The notes beneath the pieces are model-generated. The model was given only the letters and a program-made list of their open reading frames with translations. It did not search any database and was not told the DNA's origin. From positions 1 to 5,974 of the forward strand of contig JAOULY010000142.1 in NCBI GenBank assembly GCA_029881775.1: a stretch of DNA of 5,974 bases, in the 5' to 3' direction. Below are positions 1 to 5,237 of this stretch, piece after piece. How positions within the stretch are numbered: position 1 is the stretch's first letter; each line of letters starts with the position of its first letter. The DNA is from Gammaproteobacteria bacterium. Lineage in GTDB: Bacteria > Pseudomonadota > Gammaproteobacteria > UBA9214. The translations under genes were made by a program, and so were the position numbers.

Positions 1-34
1 TGTCCCCTTTCTTTCCACCTTTCTTTCATTGATT

Positions 35-67
35 CCCTCTCCCCAGCCCTCTCCCGGAGGGAGAGGG
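35..67. repeat. CCCTCTCCC hairpin repeat, copy 1, after the exporter operon
   Basis: A 9-bp perfect stem is visible: CCCTCTCCC (47-55), loop GGA (56-58), GGGAGAGGG (59-67). A CCCTCTCCCCAG arm (35-46) precedes it. The same hairpin recurs at 3243-3263 and 3633-3653, so this is a dispersed repeat and not a one-off structure. It lies 22 bp past the stop codon of the minus-strand permease gene, so it could act as a transcription terminator or 3'-end stabiliser for that operon. No T-run follows the stem on the minus strand, so a classical intrinsic terminator is not shown. The rest of 1-89 holds no gene. Confidence 0.75.
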
Positions 68-89
68 GGTTGCTTCGATTTAAATTGTT

Positions 90-1304
90 CTATTCATAGC
101 GCAATGCCTCGATCGGGCGTAGCCGCGATGCCTTGCGTGCCGGGTGCAGTCCGAAGAACACGCCGACCAGCCCTGCGAACAGAAAGGCGACGAGCACCGA
201 GACGGGCGTCACGGTGACCGGCAGTGCGGAAAAACGCGCCACCGCCAGTGCGCCGCCCAGGCCGAGGAAGATGCCCAGTACGCCACCGGCGGTGCTGAGT
301 ACCAGCGCCTCCAGCAGGAACTGCCACAGGATGTCGCGCTGACGCGCGCCCAGTGCCATGCGGATGCCGATCTCGCGGGTGCGTTCGGTGACCGAGACCA
401 GCATGATGTTCATGATGCCGATGCCGCCCACCAGCAGCGACACGGAAGCGATGCTGCCCAGCAGCCAGGTGAATACCCGTGCGCTTTCCTCCGATGTCTG
501 GGCGAGTTCCGCGCGGTTGTACATGCGGAAGTCGTCGGACTGGCCCTCTCTTATACGGTGGCGCTGGCGCAGCAGGCTCTTGATCTCCTTGAGCAGCCGA
601 AACGAAGCCTCGCGGTCGACGGCCGTCACCTCGATGCGTTCGATGTGGGTGATGCCGAGCAACTTGCGCTGCACCGTGGTGATGGGCATGAAGACGGCAT
701 CATCCTGGTCCGTGCCCCAGGCCGTGGCACCCTTCTCGGTGAGTACGCCGATGACCTGGCAGGCCAGGCCCTTGATGACAATGGACTCATTGAGCGGGCT
801 GCGCAGGCCGAACAGTTCCCGTGCCACCGCCTGTCCCAGCACGCAGACATGGCTGGCGCCCAGCACGTGGCGCCGGGTGAAGAACTCGCCCTCGGCCAGC
901 GGCCAGCTGCGGACCGTGACATGGTCGGGGGTGACGCCCTCGATGGCCGTGCCCCAGTTGGTGCCGCGATAACGTACCTGGGCCGTGGTGCGCACGCTGG
1001 GCGCGACGGCCAACACGTCAACCAGTTCGGCGATGGCGTCGGCGTCGTCACGCGTTAGCGTGGTAATGCCGCCGGCACCGGTGCGCACGCCGCCGCGGGT
1101 TACCGAGCCGGGACGCACCACCAGGCTGTTGGTGCCCATGCTGGCCAGCTGCTCGGCGATGCGCTGCTGGGCGCCACTGCCGATGCCCAGCATGGCGATT
1201 ACCGAGCCCACGCCGATGACGACGCCCAGTGCTGTCAACATTGCACGGGTCTTGTTGCGCCCCAGGGCACGCAGCGACAGTTGCAGCGCGGTGGTCCAGT
1301 TCAT
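90..1304 (-). CDS. MacB-type ABC transporter permease (split, no fused ATPase)
   Basis: This is the inner-membrane permease of a MacB/YknZ-type exporter, 404 aa. Such permeases do not form a channel themselves but transmit ATPase-driven motion to periplasmic adaptor and cargo. Seen: one N-terminal membrane helix (about 22-42), a large periplasmic domain (about 43-277), then three helices (about 278-304, 328-356, 366-386), the MacB fold. Family motifs include MGTNSLVVRPG (56-66), LGQAVARELFG (156-166), SVTERTREIGIRMALGAR (304-321) and the C-terminal PARKASRLRPIEALRYE. E. coli MacB is about 650 aa because its ATPase is fused; here the ATPase is the separate upstream gene, as in YknYZ. The ATG overlaps the ATPase stop by 4 nt (ATGA), and a GGAAG lies 7 nt before the ATG, so translation is probably coupled. 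LolC/FtsX-like alternatives are less likely given the motifs and adjacent adaptor. The substrate is unknown. Confidence 0.93.
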   Translation of the reverse strand: MNWTTALQLSLRALGRNKTRAMLTALGVVIGVGSVIAMLGIGSGAQQRIAEQLASMGTNSLVVRPGSVTRGGVRTGAGGITTLTRDDADAIAELVDVLAVAPSVRTTAQVRYRGTNWGTAIEGVTPDHVTVRSWPLAEGEFFTRRHVLGASHVCVLGQAVARELFGLRSPLNESIVIKGLACQVIGVLTEKGATAWGTDQDDAVFMPITTVQRKLLGITHIERIEVTAVDREASFRLLKEIKSLLRQRHRIREGQSDDFRMYNRAELAQTSEESARVFTWLLGSIASVSLLVGGIGIMNIMLVSVTERTREIGIRMALGARQRDILWQFLLEALVLSTAGGVLGIFLGLGGALAVARFSALPVTVTPVSVLVAFLFAGLVGVFFGLHPARKASRLRPIEALRYE

Positions 1305-1984
1305 GCCCGTGCTTCCAGTTGGCCGTCGCGCAGGAACAGCTGGCGCTGCGCATGTTCGGCCACGTCCGGCTCGTGGGTGATGAGTACGATGGTGAGGTTT
1401 TCCTGCTGGTTCAGTTCGTCGAGCAGCGCCATGATCTCGGTGCTGGTTGCCGTGTCGACGTTGCCGGTGGGTTCATCGGCCAGCAACAGCGACGGTTTTG
1501 TCACCAGCGCGCGGGCGATGGCAACGCGTTGCGCCTGGCCGCCGGACAGCTGGTTGGGCAGGTGGCCGAGGCGATCGCCCAGGCCCATACGTTCCAGCGC
1601 CGCGCGCGCCTGTTGCCGGCGCTCGCGCTTGCCGACGCCGGCGTAGATCAGCGGTGTCTCGACGTTCTCCAATGCGCTGGTGCGCGGCAGCAGGTTGAAG
1701 TTCTGGAACACGAAACCGATCTCGTGGTTGCGCAGGGCGGCGAGCTGGTCGCTGCCCATGCGGGTGATGTCCTGGCCGTTGAGGTGGTAGTCGCCGTCAT
1801 CCGGCACGTCCAGGCAGCCGAGGATATTCATCAGGGTGGACTTGCCCGAACCGGAAGGCCCCATGATGGCGACGAACTCGCCGGGTGCAACGTTGAGGTT
1901 GATACCGCGCAGTGCGTGGATGGTTACCCCGTCCAGCACATAAGCCTTGTGCAGATCGCGGATTTGCAGCAGCGGGGTGGTCAT
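1301..1984 (-). CDS. ABC transporter ATP-binding protein of MacB/LolD/YknY class
   Basis: This cytoplasmic ATPase, 227 aa, should dimerise and drive the MacB-type permease encoded next to it. All nucleotide-binding motifs are visible: Walker A GPSGSGKST (42-50), Q-loop Gln94 in FVFQNFNLL, signature LSGGQ (146-150), Walker B LLLADEP with catalytic Glu171, and H-loop His204 in LITHEPD. The NILGCLD stretch after Walker A and the short length are typical of the MacB/LolD group. The signature continues LSGGQAQRVAIARAL, with Ala where Gln is usual; this should not affect catalysis. I chose the ATG at 1984; an in-frame TTG directly before it would add one residue. The adaptor stop lies 8 nt upstream and no strong ribosome-binding site is seen, which suggests translational coupling. 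Its stop overlaps the permease start. Confidence 0.95.
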   Translation of the reverse strand: MTTPLLQIRDLHKAYVLDGVTIHALRGINLNVAPGEFVAIMGPSGSGKSTLMNILGCLDVPDDGDYHLNGQDITRMGSDQLAALRNHEIGFVFQNFNLLPRTSALENVETPLIYAGVGKRERRQQARAALERMGLGDRLGHLPNQLSGGQAQRVAIARALVTKPSLLLADEPTGNVDTATSTEIMALLDELNQQENLTIVLITHEPDVAEHAQRQLFLRDGQLEARA

Positions 1985-1992
1985 CAAGTGGC

Positions 1993-3174
1993 CTAGAACA
2001 AACTCAGGCCGAAGCGTCGCTTGAGTTCGGCATCCCCGCGCTTCTGTGGCTCGGCGATGGTCATGCCCTCGGCGATGTCCGGGCTGTTGACCTCGGTGAC
2101 TTTTTCGCCGGTGATGCCGGTGGTGACGGTGAGTGGCGTGAGCGTGTCGCCGTCCAGTTGCCAGAGGATGGCCTCGCCGGACTTGAGTCCTTTGCGGACC
2201 GTGTCCAGTTTCTCCTGCGGCCAGGTCGGTACATAGCGCAGCGCGGCGTTGGGCACGGTGAGCACGTTGTCCCGGTGTGCGACCTCGATGCTGACAGTGG
2301 CCGTCATGCCGGGCTTGAGTGCCAGGTCGGCGTTGTCCACGTGGATGATGCAGTTATATTTGACCACGCCGCCCTCGACCGTCGGTTGCAGGCGTACCTG
2401 GGCGACGCTGCCTTTGAACTCGCGGCGCGGGTAGGCGAACACGGTGAAGTTGACCGGCTGGCCGGTTTCGACCTGGCCAATGAAGGCCTCGTCCACATCG
2501 GCCTCTACCTGCATGCGGGTCAGGTCGTTGGCGATGGTGAACAGGGTCGGCGCCTGCAGGCTGGCGGCCACTGTCTGGCCCACGTCCACGTCGCGGGAGA
2601 TGACCACGCCGTCGATCGGCGCATAGATAGTTGTGTAGTCCAGGTTGACCTGTTCGCGTTCCAGTACCGCGCGGGCCTGGGCGACGCTGGCCGCTTTCAC
2701 CTGTTGCTCTGCCAGGGCGGACTTGTATGCGAAGTGCGCCGTGTCCACCAGGTTCTCGGCCACCAGCTTTCTCTTTAACAGGCCGGTCTGGCGCTCGTAT
2801 TCGCGTTGCTTGTCCTGCACATCGATCCGCGCCTTGTCGCGTGCGGCCTCGGCGCTCTTGAGATTGGCCTCGGCCTCGGCCCGTTTGGCCCTGAAGATGG
2901 CCGGATCGATCTGCGCGATGACCGTGCCCTGTTTGACCTGGTCATTGAAGTCGGCATACAGGTTCTGGATGGTGCCGGATACCTGGCTGCCCACCAGCAC
3001 GGTGTTGATGGGGCTGAGGGTGCCGGTGGCCGAGACCACGTCGCTGATGTCAGCACGGCGAACCTGTGCCTGGCTGTAGTTCGGCGCCTTGTCGGTGTCG
3101 GGTTCGCGCAGCAGATACCAGCCGCCGCCGACAACGACGGCAAGTAACAGGATGCCAATTAACAGTTTTGTCAT
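1993..3174 (-). CDS. MacA/HlyD-family periplasmic adaptor (membrane fusion protein)
   Basis: First gene of the exporter operon, 393 aa. Such adaptors are anchored in the inner membrane and bridge the permease to a TolC-like outer-membrane channel. Seen: an N-terminal anchor (about 3-22), first half of the lipoyl-like barrel-sandwich (VGSQVSGTIQNL, 61-72; VIAQIDP, 85-91), a Lys/Glu/Ala-rich alpha-helical hairpin (about 94-176), the returning lipoyl half (LDYTTIYAPIDGVVISRDVDVGQTV, about 178-202), a beta-barrel domain (about 218-300) and a membrane-proximal domain to the C-terminus. The LDYT-x-I-x-AP-x-x-G-V motif and DPAIF boundary match MacA. There is no lipobox Cys, so it is a signal-anchored and not a lipoprotein form. 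The frame stays open to a TTG at 3273, but those 33 residues are a translation of the hairpin repeat at 3216-3263, so ATG 3174 in front of the hydrophobic anchor is the better start. The site upstream lacks a strong Shine-Dalgarno. Confidence 0.93.
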   Translation of the reverse strand: MTKLLIGILLLAVVVGGGWYLLREPDTDKAPNYSQAQVRRADISDVVSATGTLSPINTVLVGSQVSGTIQNLYADFNDQVKQGTVIAQIDPAIFRAKRAEAEANLKSAEAARDKARIDVQDKQREYERQTGLLKRKLVAENLVDTAHFAYKSALAEQQVKAASVAQARAVLEREQVNLDYTTIYAPIDGVVISRDVDVGQTVAASLQAPTLFTIANDLTRMQVEADVDEAFIGQVETGQPVNFTVFAYPRREFKGSVAQVRLQPTVEGGVVKYNCIIHVDNADLALKPGMTATVSIEVAHRDNVLTVPNAALRYVPTWPQEKLDTVRKGLKSGEAILWQLDGDTLTPLTVTTGITGEKVTEVNSPDIAEGMTIAEPQKRGDAELKRRFGLSLF

Positions 3175-3215
3175 AGGGTGTACCGGCTGTGTTTTTGGGT
3201 CCGGATGATTTGATG

Positions 3216-3263
3216 CCCGGCCCTTCGCTTCGCTTTTCCCAACCCTCTCCCGAAGGGGGAGGG
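3216..3263 (-). repeat. CCCTCTCCC hairpin repeat, copy 2, in the exporter leader
   Basis: Second copy of the dispersed hairpin: CCCTCTCCC (3243-3251), loop GAA, GGGGGAGGG (3255-3263), pairing over 9 positions with one G-T wobble. It is flanked on the left by CCCGGCCCTTCGCTTCGC, whose reverse complement follows the hairpin in copy 3 at 3654-3681. The element lies 42 bp upstream of the adaptor start. If the promoter proposed at 3264-3272 is right, the hairpin is transcribed at the very 5' end of the exporter mRNA. Confidence 0.75.
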
Positions 3264-3272
3264 AGTATAACA
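3264..3272 (-). promoter_or_regulatory. candidate extended -10 promoter for the exporter operon
   Basis: On the minus strand the sequence reads TGTTATACT, a TGn extended -10 followed by TATACT (5 of 6 to the sigma-70 consensus). It lies about 90 bp upstream of the adaptor ATG. No good -35 hexamer is found at 16-18 bp, which extended -10 promoters can tolerate. A second candidate further upstream is TAAAAT (3329-3334) with ATGACT (3351-3356) at 16-bp spacing. Both are judged by eye only. Confidence 0.35.
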
Positions 3273-3456
3273 ATTGAGGTCAAGGCGCAGTTTTCTCAAA
3301 TGTTTGATTGTGTGTTGTCTGACCCCGGATTTTACAGGTAGTTGCAGACCAGTCATTAAGGTCAGCGCACAGTCTTTCAGGTACACCGGTGTCAGGGCAT
3401 ATTTAACGCCAGTATAAGCAGTAAATGTCCTCTGCACCCGTTTCTGTTGGCGTATC
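3273..3456. other. non-repeat intergenic spacer, no supported gene
   Basis: This 184-bp stretch between the exporter leader and the REP cluster is less GC-rich than the genes. It contains the alternative promoter candidate described at 3264-3272, a perfect 10-bp palindrome ACACCGGTGT (3383-3392) and a second TATACT on the minus strand (3411-3416). An uninterrupted minus-strand frame crosses it, but that frame begins inside a REP and runs into the hairpin repeat, so I do not call a gene. Confidence 0.5.
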
Positions 3457-3522
3457 AATCGCGCCTGCAAGGCGCTCCTACCCCAATCAATGCGGCTGTA
3501 GGAGCGGATGCTGTCCGCGAAT
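3457..3522. repeat. REP pair 1 (head-to-head GTAG palindromes)
   Basis: Two 25-nt palindromic units face each other. The left unit (3457-3481) is on the minus strand and the right unit (3498-3522) on the plus strand. Each starts with GTAGGA followed by a short stem: GCGCCT-TGC-AGGCGC in the left unit and GCGGA-TGCTG-TCCGC in the right unit. The heads are separated by 16 nt (3482-3497). GTAG heads followed by an imperfect palindrome are the hallmark of REPs mobilised by RAYT tyrosine transposases. No RAYT gene is in the window. The left unit is identical over 25 nt to the reverse complement of 3576-3600. Confidence 0.85.
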
Positions 3523-3560
3523 ATTATATAAATGATTCGCGCCAGACAGGCGCTCCTACA
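3457..3560 (+). repeat. duplicated REP block, copy A
   Basis: This 104-bp block holds REP pair 1 and the next minus-strand REP unit. It recurs as a direct repeat at 3785-3891. The first 60 nt match at 57 positions by hand alignment and the last 26 nt at 25. The AT-rich middle (3517-3534) differs in sequence and is 3 nt shorter than in copy B. In copy A the three REP stems are intact. Confidence 0.8.
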
Positions 3561-3600
3561 ATAATTGACACAGCTGTAGGAGCGCCTTGCAGGCGCGATT
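3535..3600. repeat. REP pair 2 (head-to-head GTAG palindromes)
   Basis: The minus-strand unit (3535-3559; stem GCGCC-TGTCT-GGCGC read from its head) faces a plus-strand unit (3576-3600; stem GCGCCT-TGC-AGGCGC). The heads are again exactly 16 nt apart (3560-3575). The spacer differs in its first part from that of pairs 1 and 3 but ends with the same CAGCT before GTAG. A 12-nt AT-rich gap separates the tail of pair 1 from the tail of this pair. Confidence 0.85.
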
Positions 3601-3632
3601 TTGAAGATGTTCGATCTCGTGCTTCACTTGCC

Positions 3633-3681
3633 CCCTCTCCCGGAGGGATAGGGTTGGGGAGAGCGAAGCGAGGGGCCGGGG
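3633..3681 (+). repeat. CCCTCTCCC hairpin repeat, copy 3, inverted relative to copy 2
   Basis: CCCTCTCCC (3633-3641), loop GGA, GGGATAGGG (3645-3653) form the stem with one mismatch. TTGGGGAGAGCGAAGCGAGG and GGCCGGG follow, the reverse complement of the arm flanking copy 2 with a few changes. The copy is therefore longer than copy 1 and opposite in orientation to copy 2. It sits between REP pair 2 and the single REP at 3736. Confidence 0.75.
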
Positions 3682-3735
3682 GGTAGATCTAATTAATTCC
3701 TGAAGGGCGCGGTTTTGTACTTCCGGACAATCTGC

Positions 3736-3760
3736 GTTCGCGGATGCGATCCGCTCCTAC
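3736..3760 (-). repeat. single REP unit (GTAG palindrome)
   Basis: Read from its head at 3760 this unit is GTAGGA followed by GCGGAT-CGC-ATCCGC, a perfect 6-bp stem. The stem bases differ from the GCGCCT class but remain paired. No plus-strand partner lies 16 nt beyond the head, so it is an orphan unit. Confidence 0.8.
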
Positions 3761-3784
3761 AGCGTGGTTGTTTGTCGTGATGTT

Positions 3785-3850
3785 GATCGCGCCTGCAAGG
3801 CGCTCCTACCCCAATCAATGCAGCTGTAGGAGCGGACGCTGTCCCCTTTC
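3785..3850. repeat. REP pair 3 (head-to-head; right unit degraded)
   Basis: The minus-strand unit (3785-3809) is nearly identical to the left unit of pair 1. The plus-strand unit (3826-3850) keeps the GTAGGAGCGGAC head and arm, but its far end reads GTCCCCTTTC where GTCCGCGAAT would be expected, so the outer stem is broken. The heads are 16 nt apart (3810-3825), with a spacer differing from pair 1 at one position. Confidence 0.8.
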
Positions 3851-3865
3851 TTAATATATAAAAAT

Positions 3866-3890
3866 ATTCGCGCCAGACAGGCGCTCCTGC
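3866..3890 (-). repeat. single REP unit beside the PEP-utilising gene
   Basis: This unit matches 3535-3559 except that the head reads GCAG instead of GTAG. Its stem is GCGCC-TGTCT-GGCGC. The plus-strand partner present at the equivalent place in pair 2 is missing; the sequence there (from 3907) is unrelated and leads into the gene at 3927. Confidence 0.75.
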
Positions 3891-3926
3891 AGGATATGTT
3901 TTAGTCGTTGGGCGTATCATGTATTC

Positions 3927-5213
3927 ATGAAGCGCGGACGCGTGAGCATTCAGGGTATGCCCTATGTGCCGGGGGTGGTGCAGGGCGCATTGCGGCGCGG
4001 GCAGGCTGCCGCTGCGCCGGGCAGCATCGCTGTTTACTCGCCCGCTGATCGGGCGCCGCCACCCTGGGCGGCTGCGGGCATCATCGTGGTCGAGGGCGCG
4101 CCGTTTTCGCACGCCATGATCCGCTTGCGCGCGGCATGTGTACCCATCGTATTCATCGACCAGGCGCAGGCGGCGCAGTTGCCCGAAGGTGCGGAGGTGG
4201 TACTCGACGGCACGCGCGGTCTGGTTAGTGACGAACTCGACAGCGCCACGGCAAGCGATGTGCCGCCCGTGCCTGAACCCGCTGGCCCCGTTATGCTGGC
4301 CGACGGGGTGGCCGTGCAGTTGCTGGCCAGTGTCTCGAGTGTCTCGGCCGCACAAGCCGCCGTGTCATGCGGTGCCGGCGGGATTGGCCTGGTGCGTTCG
4401 GAGTTCCTGTTGCCGCCGGCGGGTCAGGTGCCGGACGAGACGTTTTATCGCGCAGTAATTGAAGAGATCTGCGCGGCGGCCGCACCGCTGCCAGTGACAC
4501 TGCGCCTGCTGGACGTGGCGCGTGACAAGATGCCGCCCTGGTTGCCGCCCATTGCCGCAAGCGATGACGCGCTGGGTCTGCACGGGGTTCGCCTGTATGC
4601 GGAAGACCCGGTGCGACGCGTGTTGCATGCCCAGCTTGCAGCACTGGATGCAATCGATACGCATTACACCTTGCGGGTACTGACCGCGTCGCTGGCGCAG
4701 CACGAGGAAATGCGCTTCTGGGTGGAGTATGTGCGTGAACGGCTGGCACGACCGCTGGCCGTAGGTGCCATGGCCGAGACACCGGCGGCGGTGCTGGATA
4801 TGCACCACTGGTTCGACACGGCAGATTTTGTGGCCATAGGGTGTAACGACCTGATGCAGTACCTGTTCGGCGCCGATCGTGACCGGCCCGCATTACGTGC
4901 CTATCTTGATCCCTACGCACCGGCACTGTTTCGTTTTCTGCGCGGGGCGGCCGACCGGTCCGCGGGTTGTCTGCAGCGGGTTCAGTTATGTGGCCTGCTG
5001 GCACAGTTGCCGGGTATATTGCCGGTGCTGATCGGACTCGGTTACCGGGTATTCTCGGTCGATGCGCAGCTGGTGCCTTACCTGGCGCAGGCGTTGCACC
5101 GACTTACCCTGGCGGATGCCACCGCCCTGGGCACACAGGTCTGTGCGGCGGCCGACAGCAGGGAAGTTGTTGCTACACTGGGACTCGATTTATTGGGGTC
5201 AGCGCACATTTAA
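3927..5213 (+). CDS. PEP-utilising protein: swivel phosphohistidine domain plus Enzyme I-like PEP-binding barrel
   Basis: 428 aa, soluble, no signal peptide. Residues 9-100 form a phosphohistidine swivel domain: entry motif GMPYVPGVVQG (10-20) and SHAM with the likely phosphorylated His62. After a Pro-rich linker (about 105-122), residues 127-420 match the Enzyme I PEP-binding TIM barrel: GIGLVRSEF (Arg157), LRLLD...DK (Arg193, Lys201), GVRLYAED (Arg222), AETPAA (Glu284), IGCNDLMQYLFGADRD (Asp308, Arg318) and CGLLA (Cys355). By family knowledge these bind PEP-Mg and protonate enolpyruvate. Enzyme I is about 575 aa; the missing part is the HPr-binding helical domain, and no ATP-grasp domain is present, so the phosphoryl acceptor is unknown. 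A degenerate or regulatory role is also possible. Start: ATG 3927 has no clear Shine-Dalgarno; GTG 3942 and ATG 3957 are in-frame alternatives, but 3957 would cut into the entry motif. The next gene follows after 24 bp. Confidence 0.88.
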   Translation: MKRGRVSIQGMPYVPGVVQGALRRGQAAAAPGSIAVYSPADRAPPPWAAAGIIVVEGAPFSHAMIRLRAACVPIVFIDQAQAAQLPEGAEVVLDGTRGLVSDELDSATASDVPPVPEPAGPVMLADGVAVQLLASVSSVSAAQAAVSCGAGGIGLVRSEFLLPPAGQVPDETFYRAVIEEICAAAAPLPVTLRLLDVARDKMPPWLPPIAASDDALGLHGVRLYAEDPVRRVLHAQLAALDAIDTHYTLRVLTASLAQHEEMRFWVEYVRERLARPLAVGAMAETPAAVLDMHHWFDTADFVAIGCNDLMQYLFGADRDRPALRAYLDPYAPALFRFLRGAADRSAGCLQRVQLCGLLAQLPGILPVLIGLGYRVFSVDAQLVPYLAQALHRLTLADATALGTQVCAAADSREVVATLGLDLLGSAHI

Positions 5214-5237
5214 ATACACTGATTGGAGGCGAACACG

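Larger units (their letters stand above)
3785..3891 (+). repeat. duplicated REP block, copy B
   Basis: Direct-repeat partner of 3457-3560, 107 bp long. It carries REP pair 3 and the following minus-strand unit in the same order and orientation. The centre (3845-3865) is replaced by CCTTTCTTAATATATA-type sequence, which disrupts the right REP of the pair. The block ends 36 bp before the ATG of the PEP-utilising gene. Confidence 0.8.

Noticed and set aside
47..67. Calling the hairpin after the permease an intrinsic terminator
   Set aside because: There is no T-run after the stem on the minus strand and the same hairpin occurs elsewhere as a dispersed repeat, so I list it as a repeat with a possible end-of-transcript role.
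144..1058. Long plus-strand open frame (304 codons) opposite the permease gene
   Set aside because: It is antisense to a gene with clear MacB motifs, its translation is His/Gln/Asp-rich with no recognisable domain, and GC-rich codon bias readily keeps such frames open.
1229..2778. Two long plus-strand frames (1229-1996 and 1912-2778) opposite the ATPase and adaptor
   Set aside because: Both lie antisense to genes with full family motifs and show no domain or ribosome-binding site of their own.
3360..3371. GGTCAGCGCACA shared with 5197-5208 as a meaningful repeat by itself
   Set aside because: A single 12-nt match is expected about once by chance in a 6-kb window; it is mentioned only as support for the low-scored finding at 5193-5216.
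3383..3392. ACACCGGTGT palindrome as an operator
   Set aside because: A 10-bp palindrome is expected by chance about once in 1 kb, there is no second copy and no regulator gene in the window.
3171..3470. Minus-strand frame of 99 codons in the spacer, with a partly protein-like middle
   Set aside because: It begins with a TTG inside a REP, ends by translating the hairpin repeat and overlaps the adaptor start. A decayed gene fragment cannot be excluded, but nothing supports it.
3457..3890. CRISPR array
   Set aside because: The repeats alternate in strand, are palindromic with GTAG heads, and the spacers are 12-24 nt and partly identical, which fits REP elements and not CRISPR.
3693..4355. Minus-strand frame of 220 codons across the start of the PEP-utilising gene
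   Set aside because: It reads through REP units and opposite a well-supported coding region; the composition is repeat-like and no domain is seen.
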